NCBI GenBank assembly: GCA_003342895.1 | Contig: PTFA01000055.1 | Location: 4,373,382 to 4,437,381 of the forward strand | Reading direction: 5' to 3' | Length of the DNA: 64,000 nt | Source: Casuarius casuarius | Lineage: Eukaryota > Chordata > Aves > Casuariiformes > Casuariidae | Shown here: piece by piece, positions 43,501-57,300 of the stretch | Position numbering within the stretch: position 1 is the first letter of the stretch | How the letters are laid out: every line of letters starts with the position of its first letter | The notes under the pieces: model-generated | Database searches by the model: none | The model's input: the letters and a program-made list of their open reading frames with translations, nothing else | Told to the model about the DNA's origin: nothing | Program-made: the position numbers and the translations under genes

Positions 43501-45298
43501 CCAAGCCCTTTTGTTTATTTTTCATTTCATTGACATTTCGCTCTTGGCTTTGGCCCTTCCTAATGCTATCCTCAATTATGCTGTATTTTAAAATAGATAT
43601 TCACTCTACAAAGTTGTAGAGCTACCAGCCGTTCCAAGCAAAACTTGTGAGATGTTTTGCCTTTTTCTCAGGCAATTGAAAAATTTTGTAAGAGAATCAG
43701 AAGGGGCAAATTGTCATTAATTTGCATGCATCAATGGGGGGGGGGTTAAATTAAAAAAAAGCAAAGCTAAATTGACTGTTTAATATCATTGGCTATTGAG
43801 AAGAAGAGCCAAGGAAGATGTGGTGGAGTTGTAGCCATGAAAAGAAGTGAGCAAGGCAAGGTTTGTAGATAGAAGGCAATACTGTCTTTTTATTAAAAGA
43901 ATCAATGTACCTTCAGAAAAAGTAAATAGCCAGACTTCTGACTGCGGAAATATGTCCTCAGTTCTGAAACAGAAGTAGAGTATTTCAATGATAAATATGT
44001 GAGCTGGGGGCATTTGGAAGGAGGTTAATAAAATCTGCAGGTGGTTTATTTTGCTGCCATAAAAATTGTCATTTTTTTAAATTTGAAATTCTGCCAACAA
44101 CTTGCAAAAATTTAAGGTTAGCTTCATCTTAGGTTTATCTGACTTCTATGTTACTACTTGATCTTTTTTTTTTTTTTTTTTGGCATTTGCAGATAACTGA
44201 ATTTCCCTCCTATTACAGCTTTTTACATTACATAAAATTCTGTAAAGTAACTTTTTCGCTCAGGAATAGGGTTTTTTGAGTTTATTAATTCAGTATTCCT
44301 GTTAAACATGCACACTTACATGACATGTGAATAACTTCCAAAGATTATGTTGGAAGGAAAATAAATTACAGATGTTTAGTATCTATAACTATGGTGCCAG
44401 AAGATGGCACTCAAGAATATTTAACATATCTTAGGCTTTGTAGGATCAAATTTGTTTGTTTTGTCTTACGGTGACTTCTCTTTCATGCAGTTCTGTGTGT
44501 TTCTTATTAACACTGCTTTCAAATTTCTTGCCTAAGTTTTCAAGTACTCTGGTGTTTTCAGTTTTGGTAGGAAGCCTGAAAGTTGGCTTATCTGAGTCCA
44601 CACAGAAACTGCAAAATTCTACACCTCTGTGCGTTAGATGAAGTTAAATCAGCTCCCTTTGGAAGTTCTTCATATCTGTGATTTAATAAAGCATGATGGC
44701 CTAGAACTTCAAAGATATGCCTAAATTGGAAATAATTGTTTATGATAAGTTGAAGCAAGATTTTAAAATAATGCAAGACAAAACCTGAATATTAATTATA
44801 ATTAATATTGCTGAAGTGAATTCTTCATGCCTACCTTTAGGCATGTATTACAGGGATGCTACCAGTAGTATTCTGGATATTTTGAGAAATAGAACCAAAT
44901 TTTCCTGTTATGCCTCCCTTCCCTTCTGGAAAGCACCAAAGATAAATGTAACAAAATAATAAAATATTCAAGAAGCTGTATAATGCAAGCTATTATAATG
45001 CAGTCAGTAGCTACCATTCTTACTGTCTGTCCTAACAGAATCTGTAGCTACACGCCGGTGCTAAAAGTAGTGGCTGGGAACTGTGTGTGTGACAGAATAT
45101 TTGCTTCACTATACAAAATGACTGGTGTTAGAGAAGAGCTTGGTGTGCGCTTTTGTTTTTCTGTTAAAGCTAATAAATATTTGACCACGTCAAACTGAAA
45201 AAAAGCCCTTCAGCATTGTTTGATCAGGAATGTTGTGACTCAATGAAGCAAAACCAGAGATCTGTTGAAATAATATTTTAAGCAGAAAAAAAGGGGGA

Positions 45299-45338
<40 letters not shown>

Positions 45339-48300
45339 AGGGGGGGAGAGAGGAAGAGAAACAGAGAGAGAGAGATATGCCTGAGCAGGGAGGAACTTGC
45401 ATTCTAAGAATAGCAAGTTTATAAGGATCAGTTTTATGAGTATGTTTTAAAAGGGAGCCCAGTAGTTTTCGCTGAGGAAGTTGCCCCCCGATCTGTATTA
45501 CTTGCCAAAACATAAGATTTCACATAGACAGTGTACATCCCATTAGCTACTTGCCAGTATTCTTTCCTTGGACCTCTTTGCGAGACAAATCTGATTTTTG
45601 GCATAGAGTAGTTCTCTCACATGTTTTATACATGTGTTTGGAAATATGATCATTTTTCAGTTCATTCCAGTTCACATAAAACAGAATGCAGCGCAGGTAA
45701 CTGAGATGATGTTTTGGGGGTTGAGTGAAACAAATGCTGAAGTGACTTTATTAAGGCTAATAAAACCTCATGTTTTTTTTGTCTGGGAATTATTCTGTAG
45801 CTAACCATTTTTAGGTTTTCCCCATTCTGAGAATTAACTGGATGTTTTGGGGCTTACAAGCAGAAGGTGCCACATTGAATTCTTAGGTGAACTGAATGAC
45901 ACCCAGGTATTTTGGAAGATGTTTTGTTGACGCATCCGAAAGGAAATGGTTTTCTGTGATGGACTAATAATAAGGTCCACCTTCCACCTCCTCAACACAG
46001 GAATATTCATCTCTGGAGAGAAGAAAAGAAATACAAAGACAGCCAGTTCTTAACTATAAGATTTGTCTATATCAAACTATGATTTTTTTTCATTGTGAAT
46101 GATAATTTTTTATGTAGAAAGGAGATGAGAAGGAAATGTAATAAACAGACTATTTCATTTGCTTCACAATTGGAAACATAATATTTTTACGTATTTCATG
46201 TTAGTGTCTACAGAAGGGAGGAACAAATTTTCTTCTAAAGCAAAATACTTAAGTTGCTATAATATACCTGGTATGTTGTACATTCTCTTTAAGCTACTGT
46301 GAGAAATAGCAGTAGAATGAGAAATTGTATTCTGCTTTGCTCTATTCAGAGAACAGTGAACTGTTCAGAACTGTATAAACAGTTCAGTCTTAGTCATTTA
46401 ATTGTACATTTTTTTCATCAATATTTAATATAAGTGGAGATTTAGAAGAAAGAGAAACCATCTCTGTGAACTTAACTTGCTCTCCTTGAATATTTGACAA
46501 TTTTGACACTACAGGAAATGCTTTAGTTTTATTGCAGCTAATTTTGATTTTTATCACTGCAAAATACTGTGAAATTAATAGTTAGTTCAAATAAGTAACT
46601 GATTTGAAAAGCCTTTAGAATGTATTGAAAGCCTTTATATTTTATTTTACTGCTAAAAGGAATAGAAAATGTAATTTTTCATGTAAAAAAGATTGTTTTT
46701 CATGGATTATTATTTAACCCTTTCTGTAGTAGGGAGAGCTAATGAGGGGAAAAATGACTTGTCTCAAGCTGGTAGACACTATATCTAGGCCAGCTCTATT
46801 TTAGTGCAGCTCAAATTCTAACATGAGAAAATTGCAGAAATTTACAATTCAAAGTGTGTTTCATCAGGGAGAAATCCACAGATTGTTTTGACACTCAGTT
46901 AGAAATTCAGCATGAAGATGGACGTCTCATGAAATTTGCAGCTGCTGATTGAATTTATATTTCCATAAAGGCCATCAACAGTAGCAGCCTGCAGGGGAAG
47001 TGGGGGGGGAAAATGACAAAAATTGTGAGGCTAGCATTTTTCCTCAGCCTTAAAGTAGCAAATTACTTGTAATAAGGTCTTACACTGACCAGGATTAAAG
47101 AGAAATATAGGCAGCCAGAAGGGAATGATTTCTCAGTTTAATTGATTTGAACTAAAAATGTCTGAATTTGATATTTAAATATATGTTTAGTCATCTGTAC
47201 AGTATGTAAAATGCAGCTACAAGTCAAACGTGTCCTTAAACTGAAAAATAAGACTCTTACTGGTAATTACAGAAGGTTTATCATACAGGTAATTTGGTTG
47301 TATAATAACTTCCCAGGGTAGAAAATGAGTGTTATAGAAATGTGTGAAAATAGGTTGTCTTTATTAAGGGGTGAAAATCTCATCTCATCTTCTCTCTCCT
47401 GCATGTGCTTCCTCCCTCTCATTCATGCACACACAGAGATACATGAGAGTCTGTGTAAGTTCTGAATTTATTTTTGAGTATCGACTCTCATTAAGTTTAT
47501 CATTTAAAAAGTAAACATACATTCACAAAAACAAGTTCACACTGTCAAAACAATTGGTAAGAAATGCCACTGAGACAAGGTATAACGTAATTGAACAGGT
47601 TTATCCTTCATTTAGAACGTTTTATGTATTTGCGTTATATTTCCATAAAAGAAAGTGGGGGGGTAGGGGACTGTTACTTATTTTTTGAAGTTTCTTTTCT
47701 GTTTTGGTAGAAACAGTGTCATTTTTATCATCCTTGGGAGAATGCAACTCCCTGATCGTCCATGTTTCAGAATACCTGTGTGTGTTAAGACTGCTGGAGA
47801 GTTAAACGTTGAGGCGTTTTCTTTCCTCTCAGTGCACGGGAGTTTATGCACAGACCTCCACCTACATTGCAAGGCAGCTACACTCGTGAAGTTGTGTTCA
47901 GATGCCTTTTCCTTATCGCTAATGGTCTGCATCTGTGCCGTCCTATGCTGTAGTTCTGTCATGTCTTGCAAGTTAAGCAAGGCCAGCAAAAATATTGTTG
48001 AGGTGAGTCGGCACCTAAACGTTCCAGAAAATAAGGGGGTTCTCTGTAGCTGGCATAATTTCTTTTAGTACCTTTTATTATATGAGCTATTTTAAGGTAT
48101 CTCCAAACTGTATTTAGTCTTTACATCTTGCATGCCAAATCTCCCTAAAACATACTGAAAACAGTACTTTTTACTTGCTGTCCTAAATGGTTGTGTGTTT
48201 TCAGTTGTTTCATTGCAGAGTTGCGCTTCAGTATGAGGAGACACAAATCGTGTATCTTGATATCAATGCAGGTTTTTAGAACAAGTGAGATGCTTAAGAA

Positions 48301-51300
48301 TGAAAGAGCTTGTGTGACATCTTAATATAAAAACATGAAGATTATGCATCTTAGCTGCTCAAACCAGAAAAAGGAATTTGAATAAATTAGTTAGAATTCT
48401 GATGAAGTTAATCCAATAACTTTGAAGTAATGAGAATCTCTATGAAAATCCTCATTTCTGAGAGTACGTTTCAGAGATTAAATTGGTTAAGCATAGTAAA
48501 GTAACTGTACTTTTGTCTTCTAAAAATTGAAATAGAGTTGAGGTGTCTACAAGTCTTTGAAGTACGTGGTGAAATTATTTGACTGTAGAGTTTATAAAAA
48601 TCACAACTTGTTCTTCTAGTGATCATAAACTCTGTATATCAAACACTTAGCTTCTGGCTATCAGACGCTATGCAAGTCCAAAAAACTCAGCTGTCCCAAG
48701 GCGATCTTTCATCTTTTCTATTCAGTCATCGACATAAAGGCTTTCACGTAGAAACTTTTATATGTAGTTACTGGCTACAAGAGCTGCAATTAGTGCTTTA
48801 ACTTCTAATGGCAGCACAATACTCTAAAATCAACAGGCCTACAACTGAGTGTTTAAATACTTGATTGTTATTTATATACTGTGAAAACGCACAGAGCTCA
48901 ATATTTGCTGGTTAGAGCTTTCTAACTGTTCAGTTAAGCCAGAACTGTGGAAGTAGAAAGCAGGATAAATTGCTAAGTGGAGTGCGCATATTGCTTTTTG
49001 TGTGTGTTTTTGTTTTTCTAACTTCCAAAGTGACAACAGAAACTCAGATTTGAGGAGAAGAATCTGTTTGCAGGAATGACTCGGTACAAAAAAGCTTTGA
49101 CTCTCAGATAGTGCTTAGTCCTGCTTCCACTCTGTCCTTTTCCTGTTCTTAGGAGCTTGGAAAGCAGCTGCTGTACCCTGGCTATGTAAAGGTTTGGTGA
49201 GGTGTTTTTTTGTTCTCTCTCTCTCCCTCTCTCCCTCTCCCTCTCCTTCTCTCCCCGCCCTTCCACCACCTACACTATTCTGAGCAAACCAAAAGCAGCT
49301 AAGATGTGATTCTTGCAGAATCAGCATTGTTGGAAAACAGTTTTAAATAACTGTCTAGCTTAAAGAAACAAACTTTTCAGGCAGGGGTTTAAAAGTAACC
49401 TGACAATGTAAAGTATGAATTAAATCAGGCAAAAACTGTCAGCTCTTGAAAGAGAAATGATTTTGCTTTATTAATCACAATCTACTAACTTATTGTACTT
49501 TTTGGTAAGTATTATTTAATTTCAGTAAGCGAGTACCAGTTACCTTGGAAATACCTTTTTTTTTTATTGTTTTATTTTTAGAGTGCTGATGAAGTAAAGA
49601 TTTGATTTCTGTATGTAAAAGATGATATTTTGCAAACTACTGGCTTTAAATGTTAAGAGCTATAAGGTTATGTGCTAGACTGAACAACAGCAATTAAGCT
49701 CCTATAAACATTAATATAAGCATTCTTTTAATCACTTTATATTACTAATTATACTTTCAATCTATTTTCTATTTTTGAGACCTCAAAGATATGTGAAAAA
49801 GCAGACCAGAAGTCTACTGTAAGTGTAAACAAACTTGAAATCAAAGCAAAATACAATGTCTGAACACCCCTCCCCCAACAACAAAAACTCAGGAAAACTT
49901 ACTGAACTCATGTGTCAACTGTTAAACTAATGAGTTGAAAATGCCTTTAGAAAGTTGTTTCTAAACTAGCGTGCACCCTTGTTTAGATATCTCATTTTAA
50001 GCATCTCTTTTTCAGTCCTCATATGTCTTAAGCTTAAATTAGGATACAAGAATAAGGTGGATTTTTTTTTTTGGCTTGTTAATGGTCCACCCAGCTTCTT
50101 CTAAGGAATCCTGAGGGTCAAATGCTATAGAATAGTTAGTATAAATTAGAAAGGATGGGACATATCCTCCATTTATTAGAGCTGAGATACCTATTTTGAA
50201 TTTGAGATGAATACCTGTATCATAGTATTATAGATATGAAATTGTCTTTAAGCTCTTTTCAGCAATATATTTTTTTTTGTAGTTGAAGTAAGGCATTATT
50301 TGTGTATGGGATGAGGTAGTCAAGTTCTGAGTTAGTTTATCTGAGTAAATATTTATGCTTAAAAGTTGGAAATAGCTGGTGATAATGAATACTTTTTTTT
50401 GAACTCACTGCTACAATATGTATTTGCTGTATAACATCAGTATTTTGAAGGAGAATTTTTAACTTGTAAGTTTTTGTGATGGTGTTTTGAGCTGTCAGTT
50501 CAATGTAGTTGCTTAGTTCTGGCAATGTTTGTTTTATGCTCTTCTCTGTTTCTTACAATACCGTTTATTATTTTGTCTCGAATGTGATTCTTTAGAACTG
50601 GTTTATCTCCCATAACATGCTCATAGGCAAGCTCAGGAAGTGCAGGATAGATGAGCAGACAGTGAAGTGGGTTGAGAACTGGCAGAAAGGCAGAGCTCAG
50701 AGGGGTGTGCTCAGTGGCACAAAGTCTAGTTGGAGGAGGCCTGTAGATAGCGGTGTAACCCGCGGTCAATACTGGGTCCAGTATTGTTCAACTTATTCAT
50801 CAGTGCACCCGCAGCAAGTTTGCAGAAGATATAAAATTGAGAGAGGTGGCTGATATCCCAGAGGGCTGTGCTGCCACTCGGAGAGACCTCGACAGGCTGG
50901 AGAGGTGGGCAGAGAGGAACCTCATGAAGGTTGCAAAGGCAAGCGCAGAGTCCTGCACCTTGGGAGGAACAGCCTTATGCACCAGTACAGGTTGGGAGCT
51001 GACAAGCAGCTCTGTGGAGAAGGAGCTGGGAGTCCTGGTGGACAACAAGCTGACCATGAGCCAGCAATGTGCCCTTGTAGCCAAGAAAGCCAATGGTATC
51101 CTGGGTTGCATTAGGAAGAGTGTTGCCAGCAGGTCGAGGTTAGTGATCGTCCCCCTCTGCTCAGCCCTGGTGAGGCTGCATCTGGAGGACTGTGTCCAGT
51201 TCTGGGCTCCCCAGTACAAGAGAGACATGGAGCTACTGAAGCAAGTCCAGCGAAGGGTTACTGAGATGATTAAGGGACTGGAGCATCTCTCATATGAGGA

Positions 51301-54300
51301 AAGGCTGAGAGAGCCTGGACAGGGTCCTGGGCAACATGTCCTAGGTGATGCTGCTTGAGCAGGGGGGGTTGCGCTAGATGATCTTTAAAGGTCCATTCCA
51401 ATTTTAACCATTCTGTGATTCTGTGAAAGCTTAGTCCAAGCAGAAGGTCTATCTTTTGAATTAAAAAAAAAAAATGTTATTTTGTATACAATATGAACAA
51501 AATATCTAGATGCAAAATTCAGTGAGAATGTTGTAAGACCCAATTGTCAATCCAGTGGTCGCACTCTCAGGCTGCAAAGCCCCTGCATGCACACGTCTTC
51601 TGTAGAATAACATCATCTGTCCTGTCAGTGTCTATGCCTTTGCAACCTTTCAGGCTGCTTTATCTGAGAGTTTAAGGTGAAAGGCAGCCACTATTGCTGT
51701 CTTACCTGCTTGCCTTGATCCTGAGAGATTGTCTCATCTTGCCAAAAAAAAAAAAACCCACCACTTTGTCATACAATTTATTTTATAAAAGTACAAAACT
51801 TCCTGTTAGACTCACATGCATGATGAAATGGAAAATGTTTTCTGTCTGGTCAACCCCATCAGACTGTACTGTTACCTACTTTTATTCAGTCTTTGTTAGG
51901 TATTTTATTCCCTCTAAGATGTACAGTGTTTCTCCTAACTGCAGTCAATCATGCTTAGTGTCTCTGCAGACAGTTTGCTTGTTCCAGGGTCATGCTACAC
52001 TCAACATCTCCTGTACTACTAAAATTACTTCCACATCTTCCAAGAAAGAGCTCTTTCTCCTTCCTAAGATTGCTCTCTGGCTTTGTCTTGTCTAGGGGGC
52101 TGTCCTTCTGAATGCATATTAAACTGTTCACTTTATCATCCTTCCTTTGAAAATGGTATTTTGGTGGCCATCGCCCCAGCTAGAGCAGTCAGTGAAATGC
52201 AAGATAAACTGTCAGGGTCCCACAGATAGCGTTCTGTAGGGACCACATCATGTTACTTTAGGTTAGCTGATCTTCCTGTTCTTCAGAAGTTGTGCTCTTG
52301 TGGTGACTGTGGCTGAAATACGTTAACTTTTTCCACCTATGCACTGCAATGAAAAGCAAATGCAATAAAATAGCAATATTAATATTTTTCATCCATCAAA
52401 TACTATACACAGTATTAGCTATAATTGTATTCAGTCCTTGTATATGACTGAATCTTCTTTGCAAATCTCAAAGCTGTAATCCTTTTGTAAAATTTATTAA
52501 AACCTCCAAAAAAACAGAAATAGCATTAGCTCCTTCAGAGTGTATGTGTGCTGCTAGCTATAATAATTGACTTTGTTCTGAAAAATGGAAATACTAAATG
52601 GGAGTTTGTAAATGATTTATAATTGAAATATAATTAATCATCCAAACCAGACTGTAACACTGCTGTGTTGGGTCATATTGCTTAATTGATGTTCTCCACA
52701 GCTGTAACTTTCTTTTCATTTCATTTACAATTCATACCCTTGCTGTCATTTGCCCATTTCTCTTCCCTGCATGACTGCCTTTTTGTTTATCTTCCTGCAT
52801 TATGTTTTTATTTATAGAGTACAAGTTATTGTACACTTTCTATCTGCTTGCTAAATTCCCTTTATACATGCTAAATCCCCATTTTAAGCCATTTTTCATA
52901 CATTTACAGAAAATATTCAGTACTTCAGTCCCAGATTTATTCACATTTTGACAGTAATTGGTAGAAAACTGTTTCTTGAATCCGATAGACCAAAACAAAC
53001 CAAAAAAACAGTTGGGAGAAAGCTTCCACATGCCAAAGCACTGAGGATCCATCAGCTATTCAAGGAAGTGGCATTTGTACTAGTATTATTTACGCTTTTG
53101 TTGCAAAAAGAATGTAATGTTGTGTATTTCTGGTAAGCTGCTTATAGATTCATTTACACAAAGTGGTTCCTGTGTAAAGGTGTAGTATCTGTTGGGCTTA
53201 GTGCTGTTTTGATGAGGTAGAATGCACAAGGGTTTTCAAAGAGCGAGAAACAGGCTAGATTTCAGTAAATCTTACTGCAATCCTAAGCGAGTTAGGGGAC
53301 TAGAATGACAAGCAGAAATTTAGTAGATAGTTTTTAGATCTCATTGTTCACTGAAGGAACTTGCTCCTCAGACAAACTACAATAAAAGATATTTTTACTT
53401 TAGTTAACCCCTTCCATCTGAGGTAAAGCAGGCTTTCAAAAAAACTAAAGTTTGTGTGAACCTATATAAAAGCCATGGGCTCTGGTCCCTAGTGCAGTTA
53501 CAGGTTCATCTTTTTATTAAATTTCTTTCCTAAAAAGCCAGATCTAACAAAGAATGGCCTTATCCATATGTTTGTGACATAGGTAAATACAAACTGACCA
53601 CTAGCCAGCTCGTAACTGTAGCTTTCTGATTTTATTATAATAAACCATTTAGCACTGGAGAGAAAAATGCAATTTTGGTATCCCTTCTGACTAGTCTGGA
53701 TGTGCTACAATGAAAAAAAAACAAAAAACAAAAACCCCAAAAGCTTAAACTAAAATAGGAAATTGTGTGCAGAGAAAAGTGAGGAATCAACCTTACTTCT
53801 GAAATGAGTATGTTTAAATTCATTTGGCTTTTACATATAGAAAACATGAATCTGCGCAGTTCAAGCAGAGGACAGTTTTCAAATACTTACCATATAATGG
53901 ATAAGATCTTGAAAAGAACTTCAAAGTAGATTTATTCCCTAGAAAGCTTTTGGGTTGAAATCCCAAGAGTACTTTCAGTATGTTATATATTACTTCCCAT
54001 TGCTTTTACTGTAAACAATGCCGCTAAAAAGATAATGTGTATGTGGGGGTAACTATTAGCGGAGTATCTGGAATAAAAACTTTCAAAAGTGTAGTTTTGC
54101 CTTAAAATTACCTAAACTAAGGATTTGCACTTGAAACCATTGAAGCTATTTATCTTGCTCTGCCTGCACATTGGTTTATCAGGCAGGGAATTCTGAAGCA
54201 ATCTTTCTGCAACAGACCTGAGCCAGGTTCAGAGCCTGGCCAGGCTTATGGTCATCCATATCAACAGAACAGACTGTCTAGATTTGATAGGCTCTGTTCA

Positions 54301-57300
54301 GCATACTTAGTAATTTTTCTGAAGAAATGCATGATGCATTATATCATCCAGTAACCAGAAAAGAGGAAATTAGGTGTTTTTGTGCTTCTTAAAAGGTCAA
54401 ATGAACTACTCGGTTCTTTTTAAATTACACCCACCACCCCCCAAAACCCTTGGGACCTAGTCTATCACTGACTGATTGGCTGTGCGTTCCCCCACCACCA
54501 CCACCATAGACCAAACTAAAAAGTGGTGTTTCCAGTTAATGATTTGCTCGAATAGATTATGCTCTAGACTTTTGATGTAAGTGCTTCAACACAGTTAAAA
54601 CCAGAAAGGTTACTCTCTCCTGTGGACTTCCCAGACCACAAGTCTACTCTTATCTGTGTTAAACTATTTAGACTATAGTTCCTTTTAAGGTATGTTGACC
54701 AGAGGCTGCAGTATAATGTAGAATATTTGTGCTAGTTTCACCTGCCCGATCAGATATCTGGAAGTCTGACAAGCTCCTCAGCTGGAGAAATTAGCAAAGC
54801 ACTCGATTTGCTGCGAATAGACTGTTCCAGTAGGTAGATGAACTTGCTTAAAACTAGCTTGGCTATCTTTAGCTTATTCTACAACATGAGCCTAATCTTA
54901 ATCTTTTTGTACCATGTAAAATGCATTGTTAGCAGTATATAAATAATATTTAATAAAGTATATTAGAAAAAATTGTTACCCAAGTGAATTAAACTTGGCA
55001 AACTGCTTCCACCCTATTGGACGTTAGTTGTAAATGCTATAGAGACTCATAGCTAGGTAAAAGTAGTGGTGGCTCTGTTACAGAGACTCTGGGATAGTTG
55101 GAACTGCAGAAAGTTAATGCAGTTAATATAAAGTAGATACTAAGGTGGCACAGCTGTGACCACAGCATTGTCAGCTGGCATTTCTTTTGAGAAGGGAGAA
55201 GAGGTTTGTACTGCATGTGAGAGGGTTTTTTTTTCCCTCTTTGACAGTGTATGTTCCCAAACATGGAAACACTCATCCATAGGACCTTCACATTCATCTG
55301 CATAGGACTTTCAAAAGATATCTGAAAAAAACACATCTTCCTTTGGAGAAAAAGAATAATTAGTACTTGCAAACAACTCTGTAAAGCCAAATGTGCTGTT
55401 GCTAAGATGTAAACATAAAAAGCAAAATCAAAGCATCTGTGGTTTGACTCTGACTGTCACATACTTCCAGCTTCTTCTGACTTGCTCATTCAGCACTTGC
55501 CAAAGTTTAATATTGCTTGATCCTGCACCAGTATAAAACTGGAAATCATTGATCCTGCTTCTCTCGAGGTTAATGGAAACCAGAACCATTGAACAAAGTA
55601 GCCTGTGGCCTTCCTTGCTACTCTTAAAAGCTGAAATTAGTTTCTAATATGATTTTATAAAGCATAAAGGCTTTTACCTGACTTCAAGTCTATGAATTGT
55701 TAGAAAAAAATATAACTACTTGTGTAAGTGATAGATGTTGGGTGCAAATGTTAAACTTTTTCTATTTTTATTTGAGACCATAATATCAATTTATTTATTT
55801 TTTTTTTTTACTGGCATGAACTATTGAAAGTATTTAATTTGTCGCTCTTGGCAAAAATTAAGTTTATAGAAGTCTGAGCTTTCTAAAAATAAAATTAGAA
55901 TTCTTCAGGAGAACTATTTATTTTAAAAGGTTGATTTCCTAAGGTGAAGATTATTATTGTAGAAATACTGAAAATACACTGAACTCTGATTCCATTATGA
56001 TATATGCTATGTTAGTGTAAACAAAGAGTTTACTACTTCATGTTTTAAATTGATTTGATTCCTGTTCTACTTATAAGGAGGAATTGTTAATTCATTGCAG
56101 TTCTGCAAAATTAATACATAGGTGTGCATAATCCACCAGCAGAAAGCTTTCAAGAACAGTTTTGAAAACACAGTAAACTAGTTTCATGATTATTCCTTTA
56201 TGATTATTTTCTTTATTTGTAGGACAGAGAACATGGTAAGGAAGTTCAGCTGGTTCCCTTTATTGAATATACCTCTTAGTAGTTGAGTGCATCATCTTCT
56301 TCCTCTAGCAGTGAGTGTACTATTAATGTCCGTTGTACCATGAAGTTAACATATTCTCCTTTACGGAAAGGAGAAGTGGGCAATATCTTATAACCTTAAT
56401 TACATATCTTTTAACTGCAGTGGCCCAATGATTTACATTTACATTACACACACACACACACACACACATACACACACTTTTCTTAATGCTAAGAGTATGT
56501 ACTTCAGGATCAGATTTGAAAACATATGCTATCCTGAGAACTTAGTAAGATGTTTCTATAGCAAAAAGATTAATGAATGACTTGATTACAGCCTGCAAGT
56601 ACCTACCTGAAACATACCCTTGATAGTAAAGGGTTCTTCATTCTGGGAGCCAAAGATACCATGTCCAATGGCTCAAAGTTAAGTTTAGATAAAATCCAAA
56701 TTGGAAAAAAGTGCAGACTTCTAACAGTAAGGGTAATCATTTTTCTGAAAGCGATGCTGTGGTTCATGCATCAGAATTATTTTACTTAAATCCTGTGATA
56801 TGTGTTTTAAAAGATCAGACTCCATTGCATTTCTGTCTGTATAACCAGTGGAAAGTGTAGAGCTGTAATCATCAGACAGTGGAATTTGGACCTCATGGAG
56901 ACAGAGATGTAAGCTTGCACAAATTAAAGTTCACTTAAAAATGGGTTATTTTTCCCTTGTTTCACAAAAGAACTTTTTTCAAAAAGGAGAGATCTGTGTG
57001 TCTTGCTTTGAAGGTGGTGGGTCACTCCTGCGGCCTGTAGAGGAGTAATCTAGTTTCTTTGTTCCCTTCAGAGGAGTAATTCATCTTGTTTCCTGGGAAG
57101 AATTACGTATAGTTCAGTTGCTTTTCTAACTTAAGTACTGTTCCATATTGAGCAAAAACTGCAAAGTTGGTTGAGCTGTTACTAGACAATACGTAAGAAA
57201 GGTAGATGAGTTCTGTGAACTAAAGATCCTGCTGAAGAAAATTCTAGAAACCTTTTTCTTTCTACTATGTAAAGTTGATGTTGTATTATTGTTGATAAAA

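Noticed and set aside
45190..45513. Open frame with a long Ser-Leu repeat
   Set aside because: It is the antisense reading of the GA-rich simple repeat.
47685..48068. A 127-codon plus-strand open frame as a gene
   Set aside because: Low-complexity hydrophobic and cysteine-containing translation without a known motif, in a large intron; length is compatible with chance.
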